Position numbers and translations under genes: made by a program. From assembly GCF_003287735.1 (NCBI RefSeq), contig NZ_NSCM01000001.1, positions 248,001 to 312,000 of the forward strand: a DNA stretch of 64,000 bases, in the 5' to 3' direction. The first letter of the stretch is position 1; the number at the start of each line of letters is the position of its first letter. This document shows positions 37,904-48,689 of this stretch, piece by piece. A model generated the notes under the pieces. It saw nothing but the letters and a program-made list of their open reading frames with translations, had not been told where the DNA came from and made no database searches. Source of the DNA: Photorhabdus bodei (GTDB lineage: Bacteria > Pseudomonadota > Gammaproteobacteria > Enterobacterales > Enterobacteriaceae).

Positions 37904-39484
37904 TTCATCACCATCCGGCTCATATTCAGTAGCATGCTTCCTGCTACTCAGACCATATTCTCTCAATTTATTGGCAATCGCAGTATGCGATACCCCAAGA
38001 CGTTTAGCCAGTTTACGCGTGCTAGGATAGTGCCGATAAAGACGCGTTAACACCGAACGTTCAAAACGTTTACTGATTTCATCCAGAGAACCATTGAACA
38101 CATCTTCACTAAAAGAAACCTCTGTTTCAAACTCTGGCAGTTGTATATCCCGCGGCGTCAGCTCCATATTTTCAAGCTGAGTCAGCGCCCGATAGATGGC
38201 ATTTTGTAACTGCCTTACGTTACCGGGCCAACTGTAACTCGTCAGAAAGTGGGGAAGTTCAGGGGACAATTTCGGTTTCAGTACTCCCTGTTCTTCAGAA
38301 AAACGCTCAATAAAATACTCCACCAGCGGCATAATATCTGCTTTACGATCACGCAACGGCGGGAGTGTAATCGCCAACACATTAAGACGATAATAGAGAT
38401 CTTCGCGAAATTCCCCTCGCTGCACCAATTCAACCAGATTTTTTTGTGTAGCACAGATAACTCTGACATTCACTTTGACTTCATTTTCCTCCCCTACTCG
38501 GCGGAAAGTACCATCATTAAGAAAACGCAGCAGCTTAATTTGCATCTGTGGCGACATTTCGCCAATTTCATCCAGTAAAACAGTGCCTCCATTAGCCTGC
38601 TCGAAGAAACCTTTCTTTCCTTCAATCGCATTCGGATAAGCGCCGGCGGCATAGCCAAACAGTTCACTTTCTACTACATCATCCGGCATTGATGCGCAGT
38701 TCAACCCCAAAAAGGGCTGTTTTCCGCGTAAGCTGTGAAAATGACAGGCTTTCGCCAGAATATCTTTGCCAGTTCCTGTCTCACCAATCAGCAACAGTGG
38801 CGCATCCAGCATCGCCATTTTACGGGCCTGCTCAATAATCTGAGTCATTTTTGGGCTAACAGCGATAATCGCCTTAAACTCACTACCATCATTGACAGTT
38901 AGTTTTTTCAGTTGATTCCCTATTCGAGCAGCAGATTTGAGCATAATCACTGTGCCAACACATTGCATTTTCTGCTTTTCATCAATCAGCTGAATAGGAG
39001 TAATATCCATCAGGTAGTCCAGGCCTTTGAGAGTTATCCTTTCCACTCGTTGCTGGATATTTTTATTTTCAAACCAGCGCGAAAAGTTATAACCGCTGAT
39101 AAACTGCCCAATAGGTTTTTGATAAGTTTGTTCCTCACTAACACCAAACAGCTTAAACACCGCGGAGTTAGCAAGCTCAATATTTCCTTTCAGATCAACT
39201 GAAAAAACAGGCTCAGGCAAGGATTCCAACAGTGCACACATCGCTTTGTGTTCTCTTTCTGAAGGCATAAAAGAGACGGTACGAACATCAATAACACCAT
39301 TAATACGGCGAATTTCTGCCATCAATTTACGAAATACATTGAAATCAACTTGTGAAAAATTAAGGTAAATCCGGCCGATTTGAGATATTTCTATCCCTTT
39401 TAAATCAATATTCTCTAATACCAGTAGATCGAGCAGTTCACGGGTCAGCCCAATTCGATCATGGCAAGCAACTTCTAAGCGCAT
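37901..39484 (-). CDS. tyrR: Transcriptional regulator TyrR
   Basis: 527 residues: N-terminal ACT-like domain (MRLEVACHDRIGLTRELLDLLVLENIDLKGIEI), PAS domain around 80-180, AAA+ domain with Walker A IGETGTGKDILAKA and Walker B GGTVLLDEIGEM, and C-terminal STRKLAKRLGVSHTAIANKLREYGL helix-turn-helix. The sigma-54 contact loop is YAAGAYPNA, not GAFTGA, as in E. coli TyrR, so it should act at sigma-70 promoters. It controls aromatic amino acid synthesis and transport genes in response to tyrosine, phenylalanine and tryptophan. Confidence 0.96.
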   Translation of the reverse strand: MRLEVACHDRIGLTRELLDLLVLENIDLKGIEISQIGRIYLNFSQVDFNVFRKLMAEIRRINGVIDVRTVSFMPSEREHKAMCALLESLPEPVFSVDLKGNIELANSAVFKLFGVSEEQTYQKPIGQFISGYNFSRWFENKNIQQRVERITLKGLDYLMDITPIQLIDEKQKMQCVGTVIMLKSAARIGNQLKKLTVNDGSEFKAIIAVSPKMTQIIEQARKMAMLDAPLLLIGETGTGKDILAKACHFHSLRGKQPFLGLNCASMPDDVVESELFGYAAGAYPNAIEGKKGFFEQANGGTVLLDEIGEMSPQMQIKLLRFLNDGTFRRVGEENEVKVNVRVICATQKNLVELVQRGEFREDLYYRLNVLAITLPPLRDRKADIMPLVEYFIERFSEEQGVLKPKLSPELPHFLTSYSWPGNVRQLQNAIYRALTQLENMELTPRDIQLPEFETEVSFSEDVFNGSLDEISKRFERSVLTRLYRHYPSTRKLAKRLGVSHTAIANKLREYGLSSRKHATEYEPDGDE

Positions 39485-39740
39485 CTGTTTTGACCTTATT
39501 TACACTAATGCATATAATTTTTTAAAATACTACTCTCTACAATTATGCATATGAAGCATTCTGTCAGTAAAAATTGACCAGACTCCAGTTTTTTAATGTC
39601 GCAAATAACACAGTATTTGAAACTTTCACTAAAATAAACAAATCCTAAGATTGATTATAAAACAAATTAATAAAATAACGTAAAATATTGTCATTATCTG
39701 GATATTTTGTGCGTTCATATAGAATTAAAGTATATATCAT

Positions 39741-40805
39741 TTAATTAACTATATTCTTAGACTTATCTGGCAGGATATTCTTAAGTTGAGTGATTAGCTG
39801 ACGACGGAAATCTCCTAATTTAGGTTTATCACCTTCTATCCAAGGTAATGGCCTACATAATTCCATCGCTTTAATACCCAACCGGGCGGTCAGTAAACCT
39901 ACACCGATCCCTTGAGCGGCTCTGACAGAAAGACGCGCAGCGATATCCTGCGATAACCAATCCATACCCACTTCCCGCACCACTTCTGAAGCACCAGAAA
40001 AAACAATATTCAGTAGAACAAGACGGAAGAGCCGAATACGACTGAAATATCCCAGTTCAATACCATATAGAGCTGCAATACGATTAATTAGCCGGATATT
40101 ACGCCAGGCAATAAATGCCATATCGACAATGGCCAACGGGCTAACTGCTATCATTAATGCCGATTCCGCAGCACAGCGGCTGATTTCAGCCTTGACTTGA
40201 GAGTCCAAAACAGGTTGAACCCATTTACTGTACAACACCACCACTTCACGATCGTTATGTGTATCATGTAAAGCGGCCCGCCAGCGCTGTAACGCCGGGT
40301 TATGCTGTTCGATACCCGCCTGACTTGCCAACTTCTCACAAAATTCCCGCCCTTTACCCACGCCATGATGCTGCAATAACGCTCTCGCCGTATCGCGTTC
40401 CTCAGACCGCATTCTTAGTCGATAAAGGCGATGCCACTCATTGACAAGAGAACCTATTCCCGCAAAGACAATCATGCCCCCGGCTGCCGCTACACCTAAT
40501 GCACTCCAATCCTGCTGCTGCCATGATTGATAAATCCACTGCACAAACTGAGCAACAGCACTCACCCCCAATAACATCAGAGAACCATATACCATTCTAC
40601 GCCAGCAACTACGCTTAGGTTTCAGTGCCGCATTAACTATCCCTTCTACCTGACCTTCGCGTTCTTCAGCCTCAAGTTCCGGTGAAGCAGGACAAAAATT
40701 CGCTGTGTCTTTTTCATTAAAGATCTGAGCAGGCTTTAAAACCGGCTCTTGTGGCCCCGATAAAGATTCTGCAAAGTCAATTCTTGGCTTCAAGGGCTCC
40801 GTCAT
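39741..40805 (-). CDS. ycjF: YcjF family inner membrane protein
   Basis: 354 residues. Two transmembrane helices around 100-145 ([22 protein letters not shown] and [21 protein letters not shown]) follow an acidic N-terminal region, and a long cytoplasmic domain comes after ([53 protein letters not shown]). This is the YcjF/TIGR01620 family, of unknown mechanism, usually paired with YcjX. Its ATG overlaps the ycjX stop by four bases, so translation is coupled. Confidence 0.93.
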   Translation of the reverse strand: MTEPLKPRIDFAESLSGPQEPVLKPAQIFNEKDTANFCPASPELEAEEREGQVEGIVNAALKPKRSCWRRMVYGSLMLLGVSAVAQFVQWIYQSWQQQDWSALGVAAAGGMIVFAGIGSLVNEWHRLYRLRMRSEERDTARALLQHHGVGKGREFCEKLASQAGIEQHNPALQRWRAALHDTHNDREVVVLYSKWVQPVLDSQVKAEISRCAAESALMIAVSPLAIVDMAFIAWRNIRLINRIAALYGIELGYFSRIRLFRLVLLNIVFSGASEVVREVGMDWLSQDIAARLSVRAAQGIGVGLLTARLGIKAMELCRPLPWIEGDKPKLGDFRRQLITQLKNILPDKSKNIVN

Positions 40806-42199
40806 TTCACTTTATCTCCCACTAAAAATTCCAGCACGGTATCTAACCGGATATGAGGCAATGGTGTATCAACATTTACCGGGCAAGGGCTAAACTCTTC
40901 GAAAGCGAAACCCTGTTTTTGCCAGAAGTTATCCTCAGGTAAACGCCGTGGCACCTCTCCTGGAAAAAATGTCAGCGGTTTACCATCTGTAAGCCGATAT
41001 CCTTTCAACGCCGGAATACTTTCACCATTGTGTTCAATCACGCCACTTTCTGTCGCTCGTACCGACGCAAGGCCAACACAATCCATGCTGATACCTTCAA
41101 AAACCGCATTTTGTCTGGCTTCCTGAATCAATTGCTGGAGTAAAGAAACCAAATTAGCATGCTGATCTGCGGTAACGTGATCGGCTTTACTGGCAGCAAA
41201 CATTAATTTATCAATGCAAGGGGAAAACAGGCGACGGAAGAGCGTTCGTTTACCATAATGAAAACTTTGCATTAATTGTGTCAGCGCCAAACGCATATCA
41301 TTAAATGCTTGTGGTCCACGGTTTAATGGCTGTAAACAATCTATCAACACAATCTGCCGATCAAAACGTAGAAAATGCGCTTTATAAAACCCTTTCACCA
41401 CCGACTGGCAGTAATATTCAAAGCGCTGACGCAGCATACCGATATTCGTGTGTCTATCTGCCTGAGCAAATCGTGACTCAGTGATATTGTTGATATCCGG
41501 CCACGGGAAAAATTGTAAAGCCGGAGCACCCATCATATCACCGGGCAGAACAAATCTCCCCGGCTGAATAAAATGTAAACCTTGCTCTTTGCATTTAGCC
41601 AAATATTCCGTATAGGCCTGAGCAATAGCAGCCAACAGATTCTCATCCGCGGGTGCCAGTGGATCGCACTGTTTACAAAGTTCCAACCAAGGTTTCGCCC
41701 ATGCAGCTCTTTGTCCCTGCAATAAGCTATTCATCTGGTGTGACCATGTTAAATAACTTTGCGCCAACATCGGTAGATCCAACAGCCATTCGCCGGGATA
41801 ATCCACAATTTCCAGATATAACGTGGCAGTTTCTTTAAAATGGCGCAACAGAGAATCCCCAGAACGGTAACGAAGTGCCAGACGGATTTCACTGACACCC
41901 CGCGTCGGAGTCGGCCAGGCTGGCGGTGTGCTGTAAAGTGCGGTCAACCCTTCATCATAAGTAAAACGAGGAACGCCCAAATCACGTTGTGGAACCCGTT
42001 TTACACCCAACAAGCGACCGTCACGCACAGCAGAAAATAGCGGCAACCGGGCACCGCTATGGAGGTTAAGTAACTGATTAACCAAAGATGTGATAAACGC
42101 TGTTTTACCACTACGACTTAATCCTGTTACAGCTAACCGTAAATGGCGATCCATCCCACGATTAACCAACGCAGTTAATTCATTTTGTAGCCGTTTCAT
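40802..42199 (-). CDS. ycjX: YcjX family ATPase/GTPase-like protein
   Basis: Start at 42199 behind AGGAGAGAC, giving 465 residues, the family length. P-loop [20 protein letters not shown] lies near residue 25. [25 protein letters not shown] contains a Walker-B-like Asp-Pro-Gly, and [19 protein letters not shown] follows. The DUF463 family is stress-linked and in E. coli belongs to the Psp-associated set; the two genes lie next to pspABC here too. Biochemical role not established as far as I know. Confidence 0.94.
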   Translation of the reverse strand: MKRLQNELTALVNRGMDRHLRLAVTGLSRSGKTAFITSLVNQLLNLHSGARLPLFSAVRDGRLLGVKRVPQRDLGVPRFTYDEGLTALYSTPPAWPTPTRGVSEIRLALRYRSGDSLLRHFKETATLYLEIVDYPGEWLLDLPMLAQSYLTWSHQMNSLLQGQRAAWAKPWLELCKQCDPLAPADENLLAAIAQAYTEYLAKCKEQGLHFIQPGRFVLPGDMMGAPALQFFPWPDINNITESRFAQADRHTNIGMLRQRFEYYCQSVVKGFYKAHFLRFDRQIVLIDCLQPLNRGPQAFNDMRLALTQLMQSFHYGKRTLFRRLFSPCIDKLMFAASKADHVTADQHANLVSLLQQLIQEARQNAVFEGISMDCVGLASVRATESGVIEHNGESIPALKGYRLTDGKPLTFFPGEVPRRLPEDNFWQKQGFAFEEFSPCPVNVDTPLPHIRLDTVLEFLVGDKVK

Positions 42200-42243
42200 G
42201 TCTCTCCTGTGATAAATATGACGATCAGGCAATACCCGTTGCA

Positions 42244-42435
42244 TCATTTAACTTTTCCTGCAACTCGTGCTGGCAAAGCTTCACGCTGACGCTACATCTC
42301 TTGTTTAGCCAACTTATGAGAAACCCAAACCGTGTTAGGATCATCGGCTTCATTGAGGCCCTGTTTCACTTGTTCCCGGAACCAATTATCGTGTTCCGCC
42401 GCTTCATGAGTTCGTTTCAACACTAATGACCCCAA
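42244..42435 (-). pseudogene. Relic of a short antitoxin-like (RelB/StbD-type) gene
   Basis: Minus-strand reading gives LVLKRTHEAAEHDNWFREQVKQGLNEADDPNTVWVSHKLAKQEM-stop-RQREALPARVAGKVK-stop. The HDxWFRxQVxxGLxxAxDPxTxWV pattern is that of small RelB-like addiction antitoxins. There is no ATG start and a TAG interrupts the C-terminus, so it is decayed. No partner toxin is adjacent. It fills the gap between pspC and ycjX. Confidence 0.55.
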
Positions 42436-42462
42436 TTAGCCCAAGGCCTCCCTTAATTATTA

Positions 42463-42816
42463 TCAAAGCTGCCTGAAACGACTGCGAACGCTGAACGTTT
42501 CCGAGGTGATATAACGCTCCATTTGGCGCAGACGAATCTCTCCCGATTTCAATTGATAATCGATTTCATTCAGCAAGTTTTGTACTGAAAAATGGTCCTC
42601 TTCGGTATAACCCGTAGGTGCCGGATCAAGGACGAAAACCAGTACAATATAAGCAACAACCACAAAACCAAACAGGCCAAAGAAGAGTGACAATACCGCG
42701 ATGACACGAATCAAACGTACTGGTACATCAAAATAATAGGCCAACCCAGCACAAACACCTTTAATTTTGCCCTTTTCGGGTATTCGATACAGTTTCCGGC
42801 GGTTACCATTCGACAT
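42463..42816 (-). CDS. pspC: Phage shock protein C
   Basis: 117 residues from the ATG at 42816, which overlaps the pspB stop (TAATG) and is served by GGAGG. PspC domain: RKLYRIPEKGKIKGVCAGLAYYFDVPVRLIRVIAVLSLFFGLFGFVVVAYIVLVFVLDP, including the membrane helix, then the C-terminal QMERYITSETFSVRSRFRQL. PspC senses inner-membrane stress and with PspB releases PspF from PspA inhibition. No pspD follows. Confidence 0.95.
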   Translation of the reverse strand: MSNGNRRKLYRIPEKGKIKGVCAGLAYYFDVPVRLIRVIAVLSLFFGLFGFVVVAYIVLVFVLDPAPTGYTEEDHFSVQNLLNEIDYQLKSGEIRLRQMERYITSETFSVRSRFRQL

Positions 42817-43034
42817 TATGATTGCCTCCAATCAGGATGTTCCGCATCCAGAATATCTTCCAATGTTTTGATTCGTGCCTGCATATGTTGTACCCGCTCT
42901 GCCAGACGCTGAATTTCATTCTGATCTAACTGGCTTTGGTTTGAATTCCGGCTGTTATAATGCAACCACAACCAGATGGGTAACACAAAAAGTACAAAAA
43001 TAGTCAGCGGAATGCCAAGAAATATAGAGCCCAT
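42816..43034 (-). CDS. pspB: Phage shock protein B
   Basis: 72 residues starting MGSIFLGIPLTIFVLFVLPIWLWLHY, one N-terminal membrane helix followed by a cytoplasmic coiled coil (QRLAERVQHMQARIKTLEDIL) and the conserved DAEHPDWR end. The ATG at 43034 has AAGGAAAAGTG upstream; a GTG directly before it was not used. Partner of PspC in stress sensing; second gene of pspABC. Confidence 0.95.
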   Translation of the reverse strand: MGSIFLGIPLTIFVLFVLPIWLWLHYNSRNSNQSQLDQNEIQRLAERVQHMQARIKTLEDILDAEHPDWRQS

Positions 43035-43071
43035 CACTTTTCCTTAAATGGTTAGTTGAGTGCGCCAACAC

Positions 43072-43746
43072 TTAATGTTGTTCTTTATTAGCATTTATTT
43101 TAGCCTTCATTGCCGTTAACTGCGCACTGATTTCATCGTCTGCTTTTAATTCAGCAAACTGTTGATCCAGCGATTTTTGTTTTCCCATGCCCACGGCTTC
43201 TGCTTCCGCTTCCATATGATCGATACGGCGTTCAAATTGTTCGAAGCGAGCCATTGCCTGATCAATTTTACCGCTGTCTAGCTGATGACGAACCTGTCGG
43301 GAAGAGGCGGCCGCCTGATGACGCAAAGCCAATGCCTGTTGTCTTACTCGGGTTTCGCTAAGTTTGTTTTCAAGCTCAACAATCTCCCCTTTCATTCTCT
43401 CAAGTGTCTCTTCCAGTATGGTCAATTCATGTTTCAATGTATCCACTAAAGCAGCCACTTTCTGCTTTTCAAGCAGGGCTGCCCGTGCCAAATCTTCTCT
43501 CTCTTTATTCAACGCCAGTTCCGCTTTTTCCTGCCAGTCGTGCATTTGTTGTTCACCTGCGGTAATGCGGCGAGATAACTGCTTTTTCTCTGCCAAAGCA
43601 CGGGCGGAAGTTGAGCGAATTTCAACTAAAGTGTCTTCCATTTCCTGAATCATTAGACGAATCATTTTCTGCGGATCTTCCGCTTTATCCAGTAATGAAG
43701 AGATATTGGCATTCACGATATCAGCAAAACGAGAGAAAATACCCAT
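43072..43746 (-). CDS. pspA: Phage shock protein A
   Basis: 224 residues: [45 protein letters not shown], an amphipathic N-terminus, then long coiled coil to the end. PspA binds and inhibits PspF when free, and under membrane stress oligomerises on the inner membrane to limit proton leakage (ESCRT-III-like). It is the first gene of the operon, with a sigma-54 promoter upstream and pspF divergent. Confidence 0.97.
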   Translation of the reverse strand: MGIFSRFADIVNANISSLLDKAEDPQKMIRLMIQEMEDTLVEIRSTSARALAEKKQLSRRITAGEQQMHDWQEKAELALNKEREDLARAALLEKQKVAALVDTLKHELTILEETLERMKGEIVELENKLSETRVRQQALALRHQAAASSRQVRHQLDSGKIDQAMARFEQFERRIDHMEAEAEAVGMGKQKSLDQQFAELKADDEISAQLTAMKAKINANKEQH

Positions 43747-43803
43747 GGCAAATTATCCTCTTTGGTTAAGGTTGGTTAATACTATTCATGTCACTTCTAT
43801 CCT

Positions 43804-43819
43804 ATCAAGAGTCGTGCCA
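43804..43819 (-). promoter_or_regulatory. Sigma-54 promoter of pspABC
   Basis: Minus strand reads TGGCACGACTCTTGAT: GG and TTG elements at -24/-12 spacing (TGGCACG-N4-TTGAT against TGGCACG-N4-TTGCW). It lies 58 bases before pspA. PspF encoded next door would be the activator. Confidence 0.85.
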
Positions 43820-43927
43820 ACTTTTCATTTACTTTATTTCCATGAAATATAAAGAAATTTTTTTATTTAACTTTTTATCACAACGTAATAAAGTGGCTAA
43901 AATAACCAATTATCGGTGAAAATAACC

Positions 43928-44929
43928 ATGAATGACGCCACAGAAAACCTATTGGGTGAAGCAAACAGCTTTATTGAAATTCTGGAGCAGGTATCCGCGC
44001 TGGCAAAATTAAACAAACCCGTTATCGTTATTGGGGAACGCGGAACCGGCAAAGAGCTGATTGCCCGCCGTTTGCATTATTTATCTCCCCGCTGGCAAGG
44101 CCCATTTATCTCCCTAAACTGCGCGGCTCTGAATGAAAATTTATTGGATTCAGAGTTATTTGGTCATGAAGCTGGCGCATTTACCGGTGCACAAAAGAGG
44201 CACCAAGGAAGATTTGAACGTGCTGATGGAGGAACACTATTTCTTGATGAATTGGCAACCGCACCAATGCAAGTTCAAGAAAAGCTGTTGCGTGTCATTG
44301 AATATGGGCATCTTGAACGCGTTGGCGGCAGCCAATCATTACAAGTTGATGCTCGACTGATATGCGCGACCAATGATAATCTGCCCGCAATGGCAGCCAA
44401 GGGGCAATTCCGCGCTGATTTGCTCGATAGGCTGGCTTTCGATGTGGTTAAAATCCCACCATTGCGGCAAAGACAGCAGGATATCATGTTGTTAGCGCAG
44501 CATTTTGCTATTCAGATGTGCCGCGAACTTGATTTACCACTATTTCCCGGGTTCACTGACCAGGCAAGACAACAGTTACAGGATTACACGTGGCCCGGTA
44601 ATATTCGTGAACTGAAAAATGTTGTGGAACGATCGGTTTATCGTCACGGCGAAAATTCTGCTCAACTTGATAATATTATTATTAACCCATTCGCTTCCAC
44701 ACCACATTTTATAGCCAATGATGATAGTAATGATTTATCTTCACAACTTCTGCCTTCACTACCCGTTAATTTAAAACAGTGGCAACATGACAGCGAACGA
44801 CAATTAATAGCATTATCATTAAAAGAGAGCAGATTTAACCAAAGAAAAGCAGCAGAGAAACTACGACTGACCTATTATCAATTACGAGGCTTAATGAAGA
44901 AACATGATATCAACGTCGGCGATAAGTGA
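43928..44929 (+). CDS. pspF: Psp operon transcriptional activator PspF
   Basis: Start at 43928, 333 residues. A bEBP without N-terminal sensor domain: Walker A VIGERGTGKELIARRLHY, sigma-54 loop ELFGHEAGAFTGAQKRHQGRFE, Walker B GGTLFLDELATA, WPGNIRELKNVVERSVYRHGE, and a C-terminal helix-turn-helix FNQRKAAEKLRLTYYQLRGLMKKH. It is controlled by PspA binding. It ends 14 bases from the 3' end of convergent RyhB. Confidence 0.97.
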   Translation: MNDATENLLGEANSFIEILEQVSALAKLNKPVIVIGERGTGKELIARRLHYLSPRWQGPFISLNCAALNENLLDSELFGHEAGAFTGAQKRHQGRFERADGGTLFLDELATAPMQVQEKLLRVIEYGHLERVGGSQSLQVDARLICATNDNLPAMAAKGQFRADLLDRLAFDVVKIPPLRQRQQDIMLLAQHFAIQMCRELDLPLFPGFTDQARQQLQDYTWPGNIRELKNVVERSVYRHGENSAQLDNIIINPFASTPHFIANDDSNDLSSQLLPSLPVNLKQWQHDSERQLIALSLKESRFNQRKAAEKLRLTYYQLRGLMKKHDINVGDK

Positions 44930-44943
44930 TCCGGATTACAGAT

Positions 44944-45042
44944 AAAAAAAAGCCAGCACCCGAGCTGGCTAAAAAACACTGGAAGCAATGTGAGCAATGT
45001 CGTGCCTTTCCTGAGATACAAAAACTGTTCCCCGGAAGTGCG
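44944..45042 (-). ncRNA. ryhB: RyhB small RNA
   Basis: On the minus strand the RyhB core GCACGACATTGCTCACATTG continues into CTTCCAGT, as in enterobacterial RyhB, and then the terminator AGCCAGC-TCGGGT-GCTGGCT with eight T. The promoter is TTTACA (45073-45078) and TATCAT (45049-45054), spacer 18, so transcription should begin near 45042 and give about 99 nt. RyhB is an Hfq-dependent RNA that silences iron-using and iron-storage mRNAs in low iron. The 5' segment is less conserved than the core. Its place between pspF and sapA differs from E. coli. Confidence 0.9.
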
Positions 45043-45050
45043 ATACAGAT

Positions 45051-45063
45051 GATAATGGTTATC
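45051..45063 (-). promoter_or_regulatory. Fur box over the ryhB promoter
   Basis: Minus strand GATAACCATTATC, 12 of 13 bases of the Fur GATAAT-C-ATTATC palindrome, overlapping the ryhB -10. Iron-loaded Fur should repress. Confidence 0.8.
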
Positions 45064-45087
45064 AATACGTTTTGTAAAGCACTTTAT

Positions 45088-45102
45088 TGAGAATTTTTCT
45101 CA
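45088..45102. promoter_or_regulatory. Second Fur-like box between ryhB and sapA
   Basis: TGAGAATTTTTCTCA matches the 7-1-7 Fur palindrome TGAGAAT-N-ATTCTCA at 14 positions. It is upstream of the ryhB -35 and faces the sapA side. Confidence 0.6.
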
Positions 45103-45176
45103 TTATCATCCCCGCAGCGTTTTTTTGGGCTCAAGCGCGAATTGAGATACAATGTGTCAATTCTAATTAATAACAG

Positions 45177-46850
45177 ATGCCTTATATGCGCAGTTTGATT
45201 TACTGGATCATATTATCCCTTTCAGCTCCTGCTATTGCAGAAACAATAGCTATGCCTGAAAAAAATCCCCACGTTCCGACTGACATTCAGCAACAAGGGC
45301 TTATTTATTGCGTTAATGGCAATCTGAATACCTTTAATCCCCAACTGGCTAGCAGCGGCTTAACTGTCGATACACTGGCGGCACAACTCTATGAGCGCCT
45401 ACTAGATGTTGACCCTTATACTTATCGTTTACTCCCTGAATTAGCCTCCCATTGGGAAATACTGGATAACGGTGCTACCTACCGTTTTTATTTGCGCCAT
45501 AATGTCTCATTTCAATCAACAGACTGGTTTACTCCGACCCGTAACATGAATGCTGATGACGTCATTTTCAGCTTTAAGCGCCTGTTTGATAAGCAACACT
45601 ATTATCACAGCGTCAATGGCGGGCATTACCCCTATTTTGACAGCCTCCAACTGGCCGATTCTATTCAAAGTATCCGTAAACTTAATGAATATACGGTGGA
45701 GTTTCGCTTGAACGAACCAGATGCTTCTTTTCTTTGGCATTTGGCAACCCACTATGCCCCAATCCTTTCACAAGAATATGGGCAACAATTGCATCAAATG
45801 AATCGCCATGAACAAATTGACTGGAAGCCTGTCGGCACAGGCCCGTTTATGTTGGAAGATCATCGGACCAGACAATTTATCCGTCTGGTTCGTCATGATA
45901 AATACTGGAAAGGCAAACCACAAATGCGTCAGATAGTTATTGACGTCGGCGCCGGCGGCACCGGCAGGATGTCTAAACTTTTAACCGGTGAATGTGATGT
46001 ATTAGCGTATCCCGCTGCCAGTCAGCTTACAGTTTTACGAGATGATCCTCGCCTGCGCCTGACTTTACGCCCAGGAATGAATATCGCTTATCTGGCTTTC
46101 AATACCAGCAAGCCACCACTTGATAAGCTACAGGTCCGGCAAGCCATTGCTTACGCTATTAATAACCAACGGCTGATGCAATCCATCTATTATGGTACGG
46201 CGGAAACAGCCTCATCAATTTTACCTCGGGCGTCATGGGCTTATGATAATCAAACTGAAATTACGGAATACAACCCAGAAAAATCCCGTAAAATGCTTAA
46301 TGACCTCGGATTAAATGGCTTGCAATTGAGCTTATGGGTACCTTCCGCCTCTCAATCATATAATCCAAGTCCACTCAAAATGGCAGAACTGATTCAGGCC
46401 GATTTAGCACAAGTTGGTATTACCATGAGTATCAAACCTGTTGAGGGCCGCTTTCAGGAAACCAAACTGATGGATAAATCTCACGATATGACATTATCAG
46501 GTTGGTCAACTGACAGTAATGACCCAGACAGTTTTTTCCGTCCACTGTTAAGTTGTGCTGCTATCGCTTCACAGACAAATTTCAGCCATTGGTGTGAGCC
46601 AACGTTTGATAAAATTTTGCGGGAAGCTTTGATTAACCAGCAATTATTATCCCGAATTAAGTATTATCATGCTGCTCAACAAGTCCTTGAGCAGCAATTA
46701 CCTATATTACCATTAGCCTATTCTCTGCATTTACAGGCCTACCGTCATGATATTAAAGGGCTGGTACTCAGCCCATTTGGTAATACCTCTTTCGCTGGCG
46801 TTTATCGGGAAAAAGAGACTAATCGAATGAATCAGAAGGGTGACAAATGA
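45177..46850 (+). CDS. sapA: SapA periplasmic peptide-binding protein
   Basis: 557 residues, signal peptide at the N-terminus ([15 protein letters not shown]). Family 5 solute-binding features: [61 protein letters not shown]. SapA binds cationic peptides, and in E. coli the locus is also implicated in putrescine export and potassium-uptake energetics. First gene of sapABCDF; its last four bases overlap the sapB start. Confidence 0.95.
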   Translation: MPYMRSLIYWIILSLSAPAIAETIAMPEKNPHVPTDIQQQGLIYCVNGNLNTFNPQLASSGLTVDTLAAQLYERLLDVDPYTYRLLPELASHWEILDNGATYRFYLRHNVSFQSTDWFTPTRNMNADDVIFSFKRLFDKQHYYHSVNGGHYPYFDSLQLADSIQSIRKLNEYTVEFRLNEPDASFLWHLATHYAPILSQEYGQQLHQMNRHEQIDWKPVGTGPFMLEDHRTRQFIRLVRHDKYWKGKPQMRQIVIDVGAGGTGRMSKLLTGECDVLAYPAASQLTVLRDDPRLRLTLRPGMNIAYLAFNTSKPPLDKLQVRQAIAYAINNQRLMQSIYYGTAETASSILPRASWAYDNQTEITEYNPEKSRKMLNDLGLNGLQLSLWVPSASQSYNPSPLKMAELIQADLAQVGITMSIKPVEGRFQETKLMDKSHDMTLSGWSTDSNDPDSFFRPLLSCAAIASQTNFSHWCEPTFDKILREALINQQLLSRIKYYHAAQQVLEQQLPILPLAYSLHLQAYRHDIKGLVLSPFGNTSFAGVYREKETNRMNQKGDK

Positions 46851-47812
46851 TTATTTACACTCTCCGTCGTCTGCTATTGCTGATTATTACCCTGTTTTTC
46901 CTGTCACTGATAAGCTTTAGCCTAAGTTACTTTACCCCCAATGCTCCACTCAGCGGGGCATCCCTATTTGATGCTTATATATTCTATTTCAACAGCTTAT
47001 TACTATGGGATTTTGGCGTATCCAGCATTAATGGTGAACTTATCAGCGGACAACTACGGGAAGTGTTCCCCGCTACAATGGAGCTCTGTATTCTGGCTTT
47101 CTCTACCGCCTTACTAATCGGCATCCCACTCGGGATTATTGCGGGAGTATGGCGTAACAAACCAGCGGATACTGTTATCATCTCCATTGCTTTAGTCGGA
47201 TTTTCCATCCCGATTTTTTGGCTAGCATTATTACTGACTCTATTTTTCTCTCTTTATCTCGGCTGGCTACCCGTCTCCGGGCGCTTTAATCTGCTATATC
47301 AGATTGAACCTGTAACAGGTTTCTCATTAATTGATGCCTGGTTATCAAAATCACCCCATCGTAATGAGATGATCATTAGTGCCATGCAACACTTACTGCT
47401 ACCCGTTATTACACTCGCCGTTGCACCGACAACCGAAGTTATCCGGTTGATGAGGAACAGCACAGAAGAAGTTTTTGGTGAAAACTATATTAAAGCCGCC
47501 GCAACCCGTGGTTTATCAAGGCTGACAATTATCCGTCGTCATGTATTACACAATGCGCTGCCCCCTATCATTCCGAAACTAGGATTACAATTTTCCACCA
47601 TGCTGACACTGGCAATGATGACAGAACTCGTATTTAACTGGCCGGGACTTGGTCATTGGTTGGTCAGTGCCATTCGTCAGCAAGATTATTCCGCCATTTC
47701 TGCCAGTGTTATGGTGATTGGCACACTGGTGATTTTTGTCAATGTTCTGTCTGATATTATTGGCGCAATGGCTAACCCTCTGAAGCATAAGGAATGGTAT
47801 GCCCTTAGATAA
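46847..47812 (+). CDS. sapB: SapB permease
   Basis: 321 residues, six membrane helices. [29 protein letters not shown] is the typical DppB-like start. The EAA loop [33 protein letters not shown] contacts the ATPases. It pairs with SapC to form the inner-membrane channel. Overlap with sapA (ATGA) and with sapC (14 bases) indicates coupled translation. Confidence 0.95.
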   Translation: MIIYTLRRLLLLIITLFFLSLISFSLSYFTPNAPLSGASLFDAYIFYFNSLLLWDFGVSSINGELISGQLREVFPATMELCILAFSTALLIGIPLGIIAGVWRNKPADTVIISIALVGFSIPIFWLALLLTLFFSLYLGWLPVSGRFNLLYQIEPVTGFSLIDAWLSKSPHRNEMIISAMQHLLLPVITLAVAPTTEVIRLMRNSTEEVFGENYIKAAATRGLSRLTIIRRHVLHNALPPIIPKLGLQFSTMLTLAMMTELVFNWPGLGHWLVSAIRQQDYSAISASVMVIGTLVIFVNVLSDIIGAMANPLKHKEWYALR

Positions 47813-48689
47813 TTTTTATCGTGAAAAGAAAATGCCGTCACCGATAAAGGTCATCTGGCGCTTTTTCTATTCTGACATGTTGGCAATGATGGGGTTTTAT
47901 GGGGTGCTGATTCTGATCGCCCTAAGTCTGTTTGGTAGCTATCTGGCCCCCTATAAGCTCGATCAACAATTTCTTGGTCATCAGTTGCTGCCACCTTCAT
48001 GGTCATATCACGGTAATATCGCATTTTTTCTAGGTACCGACGATCTTGGACGCGACATTCTCAGCCGATTACTAATAGGTACGGCCTCTACATTCGGTTC
48101 AGCGCTGTTAGTCACTTTAGCAGCCGCTTTATGTGGTCTGATTATTGGCTGTCTGGCAGGCATGACACGAGGACTGAAATCCGCGGTGCTCAATCATATT
48201 CTCGATACATTACTCTCTATCCCATCACTATTGTTGGCAATCATTGTCGTCGCCTTTGTGGGTGCCAGTTTGCAGCATGCAATAATCGCTATTTGGTTGG
48301 CGCTATTGCCACGTATCGTTCGCACAGTTTACAGCGCCGTTCACGATGAGCTAGATAAAGAATATGTTATTGCCGCTCGCCTGGATGGTGCCTCTAATTA
48401 CCACATTCTATGGTATGCCGTATTACCAAACATTACCGCCGCCTTGGTCAACGAGCTAACACGTGCCCTTTCTATCGCCATACTTGATATCGCTTCACTT
48501 GGTTTTCTTGATCTTGGCGCCCAACTTCCCTCACCCGAATGGGGAGCCATGTTGGGCGATTCACTGGAGCTAATCTATGTTGCGCCCTGGACCGTTATGT
48601 TGCCCGGCGCGGCAATTATGTTCTGTGTCTTGTTAGTCAATTTATTAGGTGATGGATTACACCGAGCAATTAATTCCGGGGTGGAATAA
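47799..48689 (+). CDS. sapC: SapC permease
   Basis: 296 residues, the E. coli length. [38 protein letters not shown], then [17 protein letters not shown] (DppC-like signature), and EAA loop [27 protein letters not shown]. Second membrane subunit of the Sap transporter. Its stop overlaps the sapD ATG by one base. Confidence 0.95.
   Translation: MPLDNFYREKKMPSPIKVIWRFFYSDMLAMMGFYGVLILIALSLFGSYLAPYKLDQQFLGHQLLPPSWSYHGNIAFFLGTDDLGRDILSRLLIGTASTFGSALLVTLAAALCGLIIGCLAGMTRGLKSAVLNHILDTLLSIPSLLLAIIVVAFVGASLQHAIIAIWLALLPRIVRTVYSAVHDELDKEYVIAARLDGASNYHILWYAVLPNITAALVNELTRALSIAILDIASLGFLDLGAQLPSPEWGAMLGDSLELIYVAPWTVMLPGAAIMFCVLLVNLLGDGLHRAINSGVE

Noticed and set aside
40259-40444. Plus-strand frames opposite ycjF and ycjX
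   Set aside because: They are shadows of well-supported minus-strand genes.
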